DNA from: an uncultured Flavobacterium sp.
Lineage (GTDB): Bacteria; Bacteroidota; Bacteroidia; Flavobacteriales; Flavobacteriaceae
NCBI RefSeq assembly: GCF_946482535.1
Contig: NZ_CAMLRU010000012.1
Span: 1 to 27,984, forward strand
DNA length: 27,984 bases
Direction of reading: 5' to 3'
The notes beneath the pieces are model-generated. The model had not been told where the DNA came from. It ran no database searches and saw only the letters and a program-made list of their open reading frames with translations. The position numbers were made by a program, and so were the translations under genes. This document shows positions 1-7,885 of the stretch, piece after piece; position 1 is the first letter of the stretch, and every line of letters begins with the position of its first letter.

Positions 1-968
1 TTGTTCTTTATGCTCAACTTCAAATTAGTATTAATCATTTCAGCCAAAATTCTTCCCATTTCATTGAAGTCAGTTGAAATGGTTGTAATGCCGTTTTCCA
101 CTACTTTTTTGAGCGAAGTGTCATTATAGGAAATGATTCCATAATCAATTCCTAAAACTAAATGCTGAATTTTAGCTTGCTCAATTACATTCACCAAATG
201 CCTGTCACTCGGAATAATAAACAAACTGCCTTTCTGTATCATCCTATTTTCAAATGAAGAAATAACAGAATGCTTACAATCATTTTCATCACAAAATTTC
301 AAAAAACCCGTCACCATACCAACCGGTTCTTTATCACCCGGAAAAATTAAAATCAACTCCTGATACTTCATTATCTTATCCAAACCAAACTGCAAAGCAT
401 CATACATATCACTTACAAAATCCTGATAAACCGCCGGAAAGCCACTAAAAGCTTCATTTGTTTGGTCTAAAATATAAGTATCGTTTAAAGGCAAAGCCCT
501 AATTACTTCCTCAGGAATCTTCAAATTAGAAGGCATGATAATGTATTTCGAATAATTCCCTTTGCTTTCATTGACCAACTTTTTGACCATTTCTAAATTA
601 AAATGATGGAAGAAAATATCAATCTGAAAATTCTTGTTCACATGATTTAAAAAAGAAGTGTACAAGTCTTCCTTAAATGCATTCAACTCGTCAAACAACA
701 GAAATATTCTTTGCTCCAAAGTAAATTCAACGCTTTTTACATAATAGCCTTTTCCCAAAACCGCATAGATTATTCCTCTCTTTTTCAACTCGTCATAGGC
801 CAATAAAACGGTATCCCGGGAAATGGAAAACTCCAAACTCACTTTATTCACCGAAGGTAATTTTTCATCGCGTTTCAATCGCTTTTCGGCTATAGCCATT
901 TCTATCGACAACACTATTTGCTTGTATTTCGGTTGGGCCGAATGTGGACTTATATTGATGATTTTCAT
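1..968 (-). CDS. GntR-family transcriptional regulator with sugar-binding-like sensor domain (3' end cut by window)
   Basis: Read on the minus strand from an ATG at 968, the frame stays open to the window edge (322 codons, no stop). The first ~75 residues are a GntR winged helix-turn-helix: a YKQIVLSIEMAIAEKRL helix, then LPSVNKVSLEFSISRDTV and LAYDELKKRGII, ending in GKGYYV. The remaining ~245 residues look like a LacI/periplasmic-binding-protein sensor domain (VLGIDYGIISYNDTSL, then a C-terminal ISTDFNEMGRILAEM segment). This GntR-plus-sugar-sensor layout is that of AraR-type regulators. The gene is divergent from galM and the galactan cluster, so it probably controls that cluster in response to galactose or a galacto-oligosaccharide; ligand and sign of control are inference. 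Only a short C-terminal tail should be missing, judging by the usual family length of about 340 residues. Confidence 0.85.
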   Translation of the reverse strand, partial: MKIINISPHSAQPKYKQIVLSIEMAIAEKRLKRDEKLPSVNKVSLEFSISRDTVLLAYDELKKRGIIYAVLGKGYYVKSVEFTLEQRIFLLFDELNAFKEDLYTSFLNHVNKNFQIDIFFHHFNLEMVKKLVNESKGNYSKYIIMPSNLKIPEEVIRALPLNDTYILDQTNEAFSGFPAVYQDFVSDMYDALQFGLDKIMKYQELILIFPGDKEPVGMVTGFLKFCDENDCKHSVISSFENRMIQKGSLFIIPSDRHLVNVIEQAKIQHLVLGIDYGIISYNDTSLKKVVENGITTISTDFNEMGRILAEMINTNLKLSIKN

Positions 969-1071
969 CTTTATACAATTAACTGGTGGTAAGTTACAAA
1001 AAAACCGGTAGGTACTGGTATGGATGCAAAAGATAAAATAATAATTTCGTTATCAGATTGATAAAAAAGTC
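969..1071. promoter_or_regulatory. Divergent control region between regulator and galM, with candidate operator
   Basis: This 103-bp gap separates the divergent regulator and galM, so it should hold both promoters. At 1004-1019 there is an imperfect inverted repeat ACCGGT-AGGT-ACTGGT (one mismatch between half-sites), and a further similar half-site AACTGGTGGTA lies at 981-991. Repeated half-sites in a divergent gap next to a GntR-type gene suggest an operator for it. A poor match to the Bacteroidota -7 box (TAnnTTTG) is TAATTTCG at 1042-1049; I see no convincing -33 element. The repeat is seen directly; its role is inferred. Confidence 0.45.
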
Positions 1072-2118
1072 ATGTCGAAAAATCAAATTTCACAAATTTA
1101 CACCCATAAAAATCCGAAACTGTTTGGTTTAATGCCCGATGGCAAGGAAGTTTTGTGTTATACTTTAACCAACAAAAACGGCATGGAATGCTCGGTAATC
1201 AATTATGGAGCAACGATTACCTCGCTTAAAATACCAACATCAAACGGACAAAAAACAGATGTCGTTTTAGGCTTTGATGCTTTAGAAGACTATATCAATT
1301 CGTTTGATTTACCAAGCGCACCTTATTTTGGGACAGTCGTCGGAAGATTTGCCGGCAGAATAAACAAGGCTTCTTTGATTTTAAACGGAGAAAAAATCCA
1401 GTTAACCCAAAACCACAATGCCCATCAAATTCACGGCGGTAATGAAGGTTTCAGTCGGAAGTTTTGGAAAGTTAATACAATTCATCACGATGAAAACCCT
1501 TCGATTACTTTAGAATACACCAGCGAAGACAGCGAAGAAAATTTTCCGGGAGAATTGACCGTACAAGTGACCTATACTTTGACCGAAAACAACGAACTTA
1601 AAGTAACTTTTAAAGCAAGATCAACCAAAGACACTATCATCAACTTAACGCAACACAGTTATTTCAATCTCAACGGACATACCAAAGATATAGTTTCCCA
1701 AAAGCTTTTTATCAATGCCGAAAAAATCCTGGAAACCACCACAGAATTAATTCCTACCGGCAATTATATCGACTTAAAAAATCATGCTTTCGATTTTTCA
1801 ACTGCTAAAAATTGCCCAACAGAAATCGACAATACTTTTGTTTTAAAAGGCGAAGAAGCCGCAACGCTTTACAGCGAAAACACACAAATAAAAATGACCT
1901 TAACCACCAATCAACCCGGAGTTCATATTTATATTGGCGGCAATTGTTTTGGTCAAATCAAAGGAAAAGAAAGCGCCGATTATAACCCAACCAGCGGTAT
2001 TTGTTTTGAGGCTCAAAACTTTCCTGACGCACCTAATCACGGTCATTTTCCAACTTCAGTATTGAGAAAAGATGAAGAATATTTCCACTTAACCACATTC
2101 AAATTTGAAAATCTGTAG
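1072..2118 (+). CDS. galM: Aldose 1-epimerase (mutarotase)
   Basis: Cytosolic enzyme that interconverts alpha- and beta-anomers of galactose, supplying the alpha form used by galactokinase. The 348-residue protein has the full family set: NAHQIHGG around His118/His121, the catalytic-base-side motif NLTQHSYFNLNG with His195, EIDNTFVL with Asp253, and CFEAQNFPDAPNH with Glu313, the catalytic carboxylate. Length is normal for the family. There is no signal peptide or lipobox, so it should act inside the cell. It is the first gene of the plus-strand cluster, and the next gene starts 2 bp after its stop, so the genes are probably co-transcribed. The divergent regulator upstream is the likely controller. 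The assignment is secure; preference for galactose over glucose is inferred from the neighbours. Confidence 0.95.
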   Translation: MSKNQISQIYTHKNPKLFGLMPDGKEVLCYTLTNKNGMECSVINYGATITSLKIPTSNGQKTDVVLGFDALEDYINSFDLPSAPYFGTVVGRFAGRINKASLILNGEKIQLTQNHNAHQIHGGNEGFSRKFWKVNTIHHDENPSITLEYTSEDSEENFPGELTVQVTYTLTENNELKVTFKARSTKDTIINLTQHSYFNLNGHTKDIVSQKLFINAEKILETTTELIPTGNYIDLKNHAFDFSTAKNCPTEIDNTFVLKGEEAATLYSENTQIKMTLTTNQPGVHIYIGGNCFGQIKGKESADYNPTSGICFEAQNFPDAPNHGHFPTSVLRKDEEYFHLTTFKFENL

Positions 2119-2120
2119 CT

Positions 2121-3191
2121 ATGAAGAAATTAGTTTATATTTTATTCTCAATCACTTTATTTTCCTGTTCTTCTGATAGTAATTCTAATTCAGAACCACC
2201 TATCATAGAAGAGGAATTCATTCGAGGCGCAGATATGTCTTATTTGCCTTTAATCGAAAGCGAGGGAACGGTTTACAAACACAATGCCGTGACTCAAGAC
2301 CCAATTATAACCTTAAAAAATGCAGGTTGTAATACTATCAGAATGCGCCTTTGGCAAAATCCTACTGATACTCATTCCGGTATGGCAGAAGTAAAAGCCT
2401 TTGCACTAAGAGTCAAATCGGCCGGCTTAAAAGTTTGGCTAACCGTTCATTATTCCGATACTTGGGCCGATCCTGCGAACCAAACCAAACCGGTAGCTTG
2501 GCAAAGTATGACTTTTGCCAATTTGAAAACAGCAGTTTCAGATTATACCAATTTAGTAATGACCGAAATCAATCCGGATATCATCCAAATCGGAAACGAA
2601 ACCAACGACGGCATGCTTTGGCCCGAAGGCAGATTGTCTACTAATGAAAGTCAATATCTGGAACTCGTTTCGAGTGCATGTGCTGCTGTAAGAAGCCACT
2701 CAAACATTACCAAAATCATGTTACACCACGCCGGAATATCAGGTTCTGATTGGTATTACAGCAAGGTCGCCAATATTGATTATGACTATATCGGACTTTC
2801 TTATTATCCTATTTGGCACGGAACAGATTTGGCCGCTTTACAAAACAAAATGAATACTCTGGGCCAATTGTATGATAAAAAAGTAATCATCGCCGAAACA
2901 GCTTATCCTTTTACTTTCGGATACAATGACTACACCAATAATATCATAGGATTATCCAACCAAATTCTTCCGGCTTTTCCGGCTACAGAAACCGGCCAAA
3001 AAGGTTTTCTCTCAACCATAAAAAATACCGTAACCCAAAGCACTCACGGAATCGGATTCTGTTATTGGGGAAGCGAATGGGTTGCCTTTAGAGGACCAAC
3101 ATCAACTAACGGTTCGCCATGGGAAAATCAAGCCTTATGGGATTTTAATAACAATTCACTTCCGGTTTTGGAGGTATTTAATGCTGACTAA
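2121..3191 (+). CDS. GH53 endo-beta-1,4-galactanase, lipoprotein
   Basis: Arabinogalactan endo-beta-1,4-galactosidase of family GH53, which cuts the beta-1,4-galactan chains of pectic type I arabinogalactan. The 356-residue protein opens with a lipoprotein signal (Lys-Lys, hydrophobic run, lipobox LFSC with Cys16) followed by a Ser/Asp/Asn-rich stretch, which in Bacteroidota can favour export to the cell surface. GH53 motifs are complete: RGADMSYLP near 35, NTIRMRLWQNP near 72, VHYSDTWADPANQ near 109, the acid/base motif QIGNETNDGMLWPEG with Glu160, and the nucleophile motif VIIAETAYPF with Glu259. It sits between galM and a second GH53 gene with gaps of only 2 bp, so one transcript is likely. 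Surface location is inferred. It should start galactan breakdown by making oligosaccharides. Confidence 0.93.
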   Translation: MKKLVYILFSITLFSCSSDSNSNSEPPIIEEEFIRGADMSYLPLIESEGTVYKHNAVTQDPIITLKNAGCNTIRMRLWQNPTDTHSGMAEVKAFALRVKSAGLKVWLTVHYSDTWADPANQTKPVAWQSMTFANLKTAVSDYTNLVMTEINPDIIQIGNETNDGMLWPEGRLSTNESQYLELVSSACAAVRSHSNITKIMLHHAGISGSDWYYSKVANIDYDYIGLSYYPIWHGTDLAALQNKMNTLGQLYDKKVIIAETAYPFTFGYNDYTNNIIGLSNQILPAFPATETGQKGFLSTIKNTVTQSTHGIGFCYWGSEWVAFRGPTSTNGSPWENQALWDFNNNSLPVLEVFNAD

Positions 3192-3193
3192 TT

Positions 3194-4204
3194 ATGAAAC
3201 TAAAATCATTAACCTCCGTATTTGTTCTGATGGTCGGAATAAGTTTTGGGCAAAATAAAGAGTTCGCCAAAGGTGCCGATGTGGGGTGGTTACCCCAAAT
3301 GGAAGCCACAGGCTATAAATTCTATGATGCTGACGGCAGCGAAAAAGATTGTCTGCAATTGTTAAAAGACCGCGGTATGAACTCCATTAGGCTTCGAGTA
3401 TGGGTCAATCCTTCCAATGACAAAGCCAGTGGTCATTGCAGTAAAGATGAAACAGTAGCCATGGCATTGCGTGCCCAGAAAATGGGATTTCGAATCATGA
3501 TTAACTTCCACTACTCCGATTCTTGGGCCGATCCGGCGAAACAATTCAAACCCAAAGCTTGGGAAAAACATTCCTTTCCTGAATTGTTAAACGATGTTTA
3601 CAACCATACTTTTGACGTCATCAATGCACTAAAACTAGCCGGAGTAACGCCGGAATGGGTACAAGTAGGCAACGAAATTCCCGGCGGTATGATGTGGCCG
3701 GAAGGCAGCACCGACAATTGGCCACAACTCGGACAATTATTAAATAAAGGTTATGATGCTGTGAAAGCGGTAAACAAAAACATCAAAGTCATTGTTCACG
3801 TAGATGAAGGCAACAACAACGCCAAGTTCAGAAAGTTCTTCGACAACGCCACAGCGCAAAAAGTTAAATACGATGTTATTGGCTTATCGTATTATCCGTA
3901 TTGGATAAAAAAAGATTACAGCGAAACCATAGCCGATTTAGAATTCAACCTAAACGATATGGCCAAACGCTATGGCAAAGAAGTCATGGTCGTTGAAGTG
4001 GGTGGCGAGGATGATAAAGTGCAAAATACTTACGAACTTTTAACAGCCACCATAAAAGCCGTGAAAAATGTCCCAAACAACAAAGGAATTGGCGTGCTAT
4101 ATTGGGAACCGCAAGGTGCCAGAAGTTGGAGTCATTACGCCCTGAGCGCATGGCAAGCCGACGGCAAACCTTCACCGGCTTTGGATGCTTTTAAAGAAAA
4201 TTAA
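3194..4204 (+). CDS. Second GH53 endo-beta-1,4-galactanase, with an ordinary signal peptide
   Basis: A second GH53 protein (336 residues), clearly not a recent copy of the preceding one. It has an Sec signal peptide (KSLTSVFVLMVGISFGQ, likely cleaved near residue 19-20) and no lipobox cysteine, so it is probably periplasmic. Family motifs include KGADVGWLPQME near 26, NSIRLRVWVNP near 63, INFHYSDSWADPAKQ near 103 and the acid/base motif QVGNEIPGGMMWPEG with Glu161. The nucleophile position reads VMVVEVGGED (Glu268) where the upstream paralogue has AETAYPF, so the active-site floor differs. A product or linkage preference different from its partner is possible, for example shorter oligosaccharides. 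Gaps to both neighbours are 2-3 bp, which fits an operon. The family call is firm; the exact substrate is inferred from context. Confidence 0.9.
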   Translation: MKLKSLTSVFVLMVGISFGQNKEFAKGADVGWLPQMEATGYKFYDADGSEKDCLQLLKDRGMNSIRLRVWVNPSNDKASGHCSKDETVAMALRAQKMGFRIMINFHYSDSWADPAKQFKPKAWEKHSFPELLNDVYNHTFDVINALKLAGVTPEWVQVGNEIPGGMMWPEGSTDNWPQLGQLLNKGYDAVKAVNKNIKVIVHVDEGNNNAKFRKFFDNATAQKVKYDVIGLSYYPYWIKKDYSETIADLEFNLNDMAKRYGKEVMVVEVGGEDDKVQNTYELLTATIKAVKNVPNNKGIGVLYWEPQGARSWSHYALSAWQADGKPSPALDAFKEN

Positions 4205-4207
4205 ACT

Positions 4208-6616
4208 ATGAAAAAAATACATTACCACTATATTCTTGCGCTCTTTTTAGGCTTTGGCATTACCGTAAGCGCTCAAAAAAAAGTCAATCTCGATGAAGAT
4301 TGGAAATTCCATTTCGGTCATGCCGCCAATCCCGACAAAGATTTTGACTTCGGAAATAAATTGCTGTTTCACAAGTCTAACGTTTTTGAAACTACGGTAG
4401 TAAGCCCGAAATTTATCGATTCAACTTGGCGCAAAATCAATGTGCCGCACGATTGGGTAGTCGAATTGCCTTTTGTAAAATCAACTACGCATGAAATGGA
4501 TACTCATGGTTACAAACCGGTAGGCAGTGCTTATCCGGAAACGAGTATCGGTTGGTATCGCAAACATTTTACCGTTGATAAAAATGACGCTAACAAACGC
4601 TTCGAATTGCAATTTGACGGGATTTACAGAAATGCTGCGATTTGGATTAACGGCTTTTATGTGGGAACCAATTTCAGCGGCTATCTCGGCAACACTTACG
4701 ACGTCACCGATTTCATGAATTTCGAAGGCGATAATATTTTGGTTGTTCGCGTCGATGCTACCCAAGCCGAAGGTTGGTTTTACGAAGGCGCCGGAATTTA
4801 CCGTCACGTTTGGCTCAACATCACCGATAAAATCTTTGTCCCAACAGATGGCGTTTTTGTGCACTCGGAAACAAAAGGTAAAAACGCAACTGTTACCGTA
4901 GAAACTACTATTCAAAACAATCATTTAAAAGCCACAAACGCTTACGTTTACAATTATATAACCGATAGAAACGGAAAAGTATTGGCCAAAACATCGGAAC
5001 AAAAAATCAATCTGGGCATCCGAAAAGATATTATCGTAAAACAAAAGCTAAACCTAAACAATCCTCGCCTTTGGTCCTTGGATGATCCTTATTTATACCG
5101 TGTAATTTCCATAGTAAAATCAGGGAACCAAATTGTCCACCAAACCAAAACCCGATTTGGTATCAAAAATGTGAGATTTGAGGCCAAAGAAGGTTTCTTT
5201 TTAAACGGAAAACACCTCAAAATTCAAGGCACCAACAACCACCAAGACCACGCCGGAATTGGTAGTGCACTACCGGATTATTTGCAATATTATCGCATCA
5301 AACTTTTAAAAGAATTGGGGTCCAATGCCTACAGAGCGAGTCACAATGCTCCAACTCCTGAACTCTTAGATGCTTGCGACAGTTTAGGCATGTTGGTTGT
5401 TGACGAACAACGTTTACTCAACAGCAGTCCGGAATACATCGACCAATTCAAACGATTAATCAAGCGCGACAGAAATCACGCTTCTGTGTTTTTATGGTCT
5501 ATCGGAAACGAGGAACAAAACATTCAAGGCAATGACTACGGAAAAAAAATTGCCCAAACGCTTTTGGCAATTCAAAAAGAGTTTGATCCAACCAGAACCA
5601 GCACTTATGCTGCCGATATGCCAAACGAATTCAAAGGCGTCAACGAAGTCATTCCGATTCGCGGATTCAACTATCGCGAATACGCCTTAGCCGATTACCA
5701 CCGAGACCATCCGAACCAACCTTTGTTGGGAACCGAAATGGGAAGCACGGTAACCACTCGCGGCATTTACGAAAAAGACGAAATCAGAGCTTATGTTCCC
5801 GACCAAGACATTACCCATCCATGGTGGGCAAGTAAAGCCGAAACCTGGTGGAAACTCGCTGCCGAAAATGAGTATTGGTTGGGCGGATTTGTATGGACAG
5901 GCTTCGATTATCGCGGTGAACCAACACCTTACAAATGGCCGAACATCAGCTCGCACTTCGGGATTATGGATGTTTGCGGTTTCCCGAAAAATATTTATTA
6001 CTACTACCAAAGTTGGTGGACCGACAAAGATGTTTTACACATTTCTCCGCATTGGAATTGGCCGGAAAAAGTGGGCCAACCCATCGAGGTTTGGGTCAAT
6101 TCTAATGCAGATGAAGTAGAACTTTTCTTGAACGGAAAATCTTTAGGCAAAAAAAACATGCCGAGAAACAGCCACCTAAAATGGCAAGTCAACTACGAAC
6201 CGGGAACACTGGAAGCCATTGGCTACAAAAAAGGCAAAAAAATCACTGCCAAAGTCGAAACCACCGGATCAGCCAATAAAGTAATACTAACCAGCGACAA
6301 AACAACGCTTATCGCTGATGGTAAAGACGCCACAGTTTACAATGTTTCTATTGTTGACGACAAAGGACGCGAAGTGCCGGTTGCCGACAATATGGTGAAA
6401 TTCTACCTGACCGGCGATGCCAAAATTATAGGCGTAGGCAACGGTGACCCAAGTTCTCACGAACCGGATAAATGTCGCGAAGGCGCTTGGCAACGCAGTG
6501 CGTTCAACGGGAAATGCCAAGTAATTATTTTGGCCGGAAAAACTTCGGGAACCATAACGCTCGAAGCCAAGTCTAACGGATTACTTTCGGCTTCCGCCAC
6601 TATACAAGTAAAATAA
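4208..6616 (+). CDS. GH2 beta-galactosidase, secreted, with C-terminal Ig-like domains
   Basis: Exo-acting beta-galactosidase of family GH2, expected to release galactose from galacto-oligosaccharides made by the two GH53 enzymes. The 802-residue protein has a signal peptide (hydrophobic run to about residue 20, likely cleavage after ITVSA). Then come a GH2 N-terminal sugar-binding jelly roll (~25-205, with WYRKHFTV and RNAAIWINGFYVGTNFSGY), an Ig-like domain (~210-315) and the TIM barrel (~320-605). The acid/base is Glu435 in WSIGNEEQN and the nucleophile Glu510 in LLGTEMGST. After the barrel come a DUF4982-type domain (~607-685) and an invasin-like Ig domain (~690-802), common in Bacteroidota GH2 proteins. 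Its stop overlaps the galK start by one base (TAATG), implying coupled expression. Other GH2 specificities cannot be excluded by motif alone, but the galactan/galactose neighbours favour beta-galactosidase. Confidence 0.9.
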   Translation: MKKIHYHYILALFLGFGITVSAQKKVNLDEDWKFHFGHAANPDKDFDFGNKLLFHKSNVFETTVVSPKFIDSTWRKINVPHDWVVELPFVKSTTHEMDTHGYKPVGSAYPETSIGWYRKHFTVDKNDANKRFELQFDGIYRNAAIWINGFYVGTNFSGYLGNTYDVTDFMNFEGDNILVVRVDATQAEGWFYEGAGIYRHVWLNITDKIFVPTDGVFVHSETKGKNATVTVETTIQNNHLKATNAYVYNYITDRNGKVLAKTSEQKINLGIRKDIIVKQKLNLNNPRLWSLDDPYLYRVISIVKSGNQIVHQTKTRFGIKNVRFEAKEGFFLNGKHLKIQGTNNHQDHAGIGSALPDYLQYYRIKLLKELGSNAYRASHNAPTPELLDACDSLGMLVVDEQRLLNSSPEYIDQFKRLIKRDRNHASVFLWSIGNEEQNIQGNDYGKKIAQTLLAIQKEFDPTRTSTYAADMPNEFKGVNEVIPIRGFNYREYALADYHRDHPNQPLLGTEMGSTVTTRGIYEKDEIRAYVPDQDITHPWWASKAETWWKLAAENEYWLGGFVWTGFDYRGEPTPYKWPNISSHFGIMDVCGFPKNIYYYYQSWWTDKDVLHISPHWNWPEKVGQPIEVWVNSNADEVELFLNGKSLGKKNMPRNSHLKWQVNYEPGTLEAIGYKKGKKITAKVETTGSANKVILTSDKTTLIADGKDATVYNVSIVDDKGREVPVADNMVKFYLTGDAKIIGVGNGDPSSHEPDKCREGAWQRSAFNGKCQVIILAGKTSGTITLEAKSNGLLSASATIQVK

Positions 6617-7785
6617 TGAAGAAGCAATTAATCCAACATACCACGGCACACTTTGAAAAGTTATTTCACCAAAAGCCTGATTCTATTTTCCTGTCACCGG
6701 GAAGAATCAATATCATTGGAGAACACGTCGATTACAACGATGGTTTTGTTATGCCGGCCGCTATCAATAAATACATCTGTTTCGCCATTTCAAAAAACGA
6801 AAGCAGCGATTGCACCCTTATTGCCCAAGACCTTAATGAAGCCTACCAATTTGATTTAAATGACGACCTGAAACCCATCGATAAAATGTGGGTGAATTAC
6901 ATTTTAGGTGTATTTCACCAATTAAAACCCAAAGGTTTAACCACCGGTTTCAACATCGTTTTCAGCAGTACCATTCCAATGGGCGCGGGTTTGTCCTCGT
7001 CTGCGGCTTTAGAATGTGGCATCGGTTATGCGATGAACAAACTCTTTGAGTTGGGTTTAACCAAAGAAGAAATCGCGCTCATCGGACAAAAATCGGAACA
7101 TACTTTTGTAGGTGTTAATTGCGGCATCATGGACCAATTTGCCTCGGTTTTCGGTAAAAAAAACAGCGTCATCAAACTCGATTGCAATACTTTAGAGTAT
7201 CAATATTACAAAGCCGATTTCAAAAAATATTCGCTACTTTTATTGGACAGCAATGTGAAGCACACGCATCTGACTTCGGGCTACAACGACCGAAGACAAG
7301 AAGTTGAACAAGGTTTGGCCTTTATCAAGCTCCATTTTCAGGAGGTTAAAACCTTTAGAGATTGCACCGAGGAGATGGTTTTGAGATTGAAAGATACCTT
7401 AGGCGAGGTGATTTTTAAACGCTGTCATTTTGTGGTTAAAGAAATCCAAAGGGTTCAAGATGCGGCCACAGCCTTGGAAATTTCCAATTTCAAAAAACTG
7501 GGCCAATTAATGATGGAAACCCACGAAGGCTTGTCTAAAGAATACGAAGTGAGTTGTGCTGAAATTGATTTTCTGGTCGATGCCGTACAACACGAAAAAT
7601 CGGTTTTAGGTGCGCGAATGATGGGTGGCGGATTCGGAGGTTGCTCCATCAACTTGGTCGAAAAAGGAACCGAAAATGATTTAATCGAGCGCATTTCAAA
7701 ACAATATCGAAACCAATTCGGCATCGAACTAAAAGCCTATAAAATCAAAATTGCAAAAGGAACAACAAAATATAAAAATAATTAG
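6616..7785 (+). CDS. galK: Galactokinase
   Basis: Phosphorylates alpha-D-galactose at C1 with ATP, the first committed step of the Leloir pathway, in the cytosol. The 389-residue protein shows all GHMP-kinase landmarks: the galactokinase signature GRINIIGEHVDYNDG (29-43), the ATP-binding loop PMGAGLSSSAALE (121-133), the catalytic aspartate in GIMDQFAS (Asp173) and the C-terminal glycine motif GARMMGGGFGG (332-342). Length is typical. The start overlaps the upstream GH2 stop by one base. The stop TAG runs directly into an intergenic repeat: its G is also the first G of that element. galT follows 100 bp downstream, beyond the repeat. The assignment is secure. Confidence 0.97.
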   Translation: MKKQLIQHTTAHFEKLFHQKPDSIFLSPGRINIIGEHVDYNDGFVMPAAINKYICFAISKNESSDCTLIAQDLNEAYQFDLNDDLKPIDKMWVNYILGVFHQLKPKGLTTGFNIVFSSTIPMGAGLSSSAALECGIGYAMNKLFELGLTKEEIALIGQKSEHTFVGVNCGIMDQFASVFGKKNSVIKLDCNTLEYQYYKADFKKYSLLLLDSNVKHTHLTSGYNDRRQEVEQGLAFIKLHFQEVKTFRDCTEEMVLRLKDTLGEVIFKRCHFVVKEIQRVQDAATALEISNFKKLGQLMMETHEGLSKEYEVSCAEIDFLVDAVQHEKSVLGARMMGGGFGGCSINLVEKGTENDLIERISKQYRNQFGIELKAYKIKIAKGTTKYKNN

Positions 7786-7875
7786 GGCGTTGCCAAAAAG
7801 GCCGGGCTTTCCGCACTCGCTTTTTTTGTTTTAACAAACAAAAAAGAGCTCAAACAATGCTCCAATCCCTAACGC
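7785..7875. repeat. Palindromic intergenic repeat filling the galK-galT gap
   Basis: A 91-bp element begins GGGCGTT at the galK stop and ends AACGC ten bases before galT, so its ends are near-inverted copies of each other. The middle has a strong hairpin: GCTTTTTTTGTTT (7819-7831 or thereabouts), loop TAAC, then AAACAAAAAAGAGC. Blocks such as CCGGGCTTTCCGCACTCGCTT and the tail AATGCTCCAATCCC match my memory of a short repeat scattered through Flavobacterium intergenic regions; this was not checked against a database. No U-run follows the stem on the plus strand, so it is not a standard terminator, but it may set the ratio of galK to galT expression or stabilise mRNA ends. Confidence 0.7.
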
Positions 7876-7885
7876 AAAAACAACC

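Noticed and set aside
1042..1049. Bacteroidota -7 promoter box TAATTTCG for galM
   Set aside because: One mismatch to TAnnTTTG and no -33 TTG at the right distance; mentioned only as a weak candidate, not called as a separate feature.
4481..4924. A 147-codon minus-strand frame within the GH2 gene
   Set aside because: Antisense shadow of a well-supported gene, with no recognisable domain.
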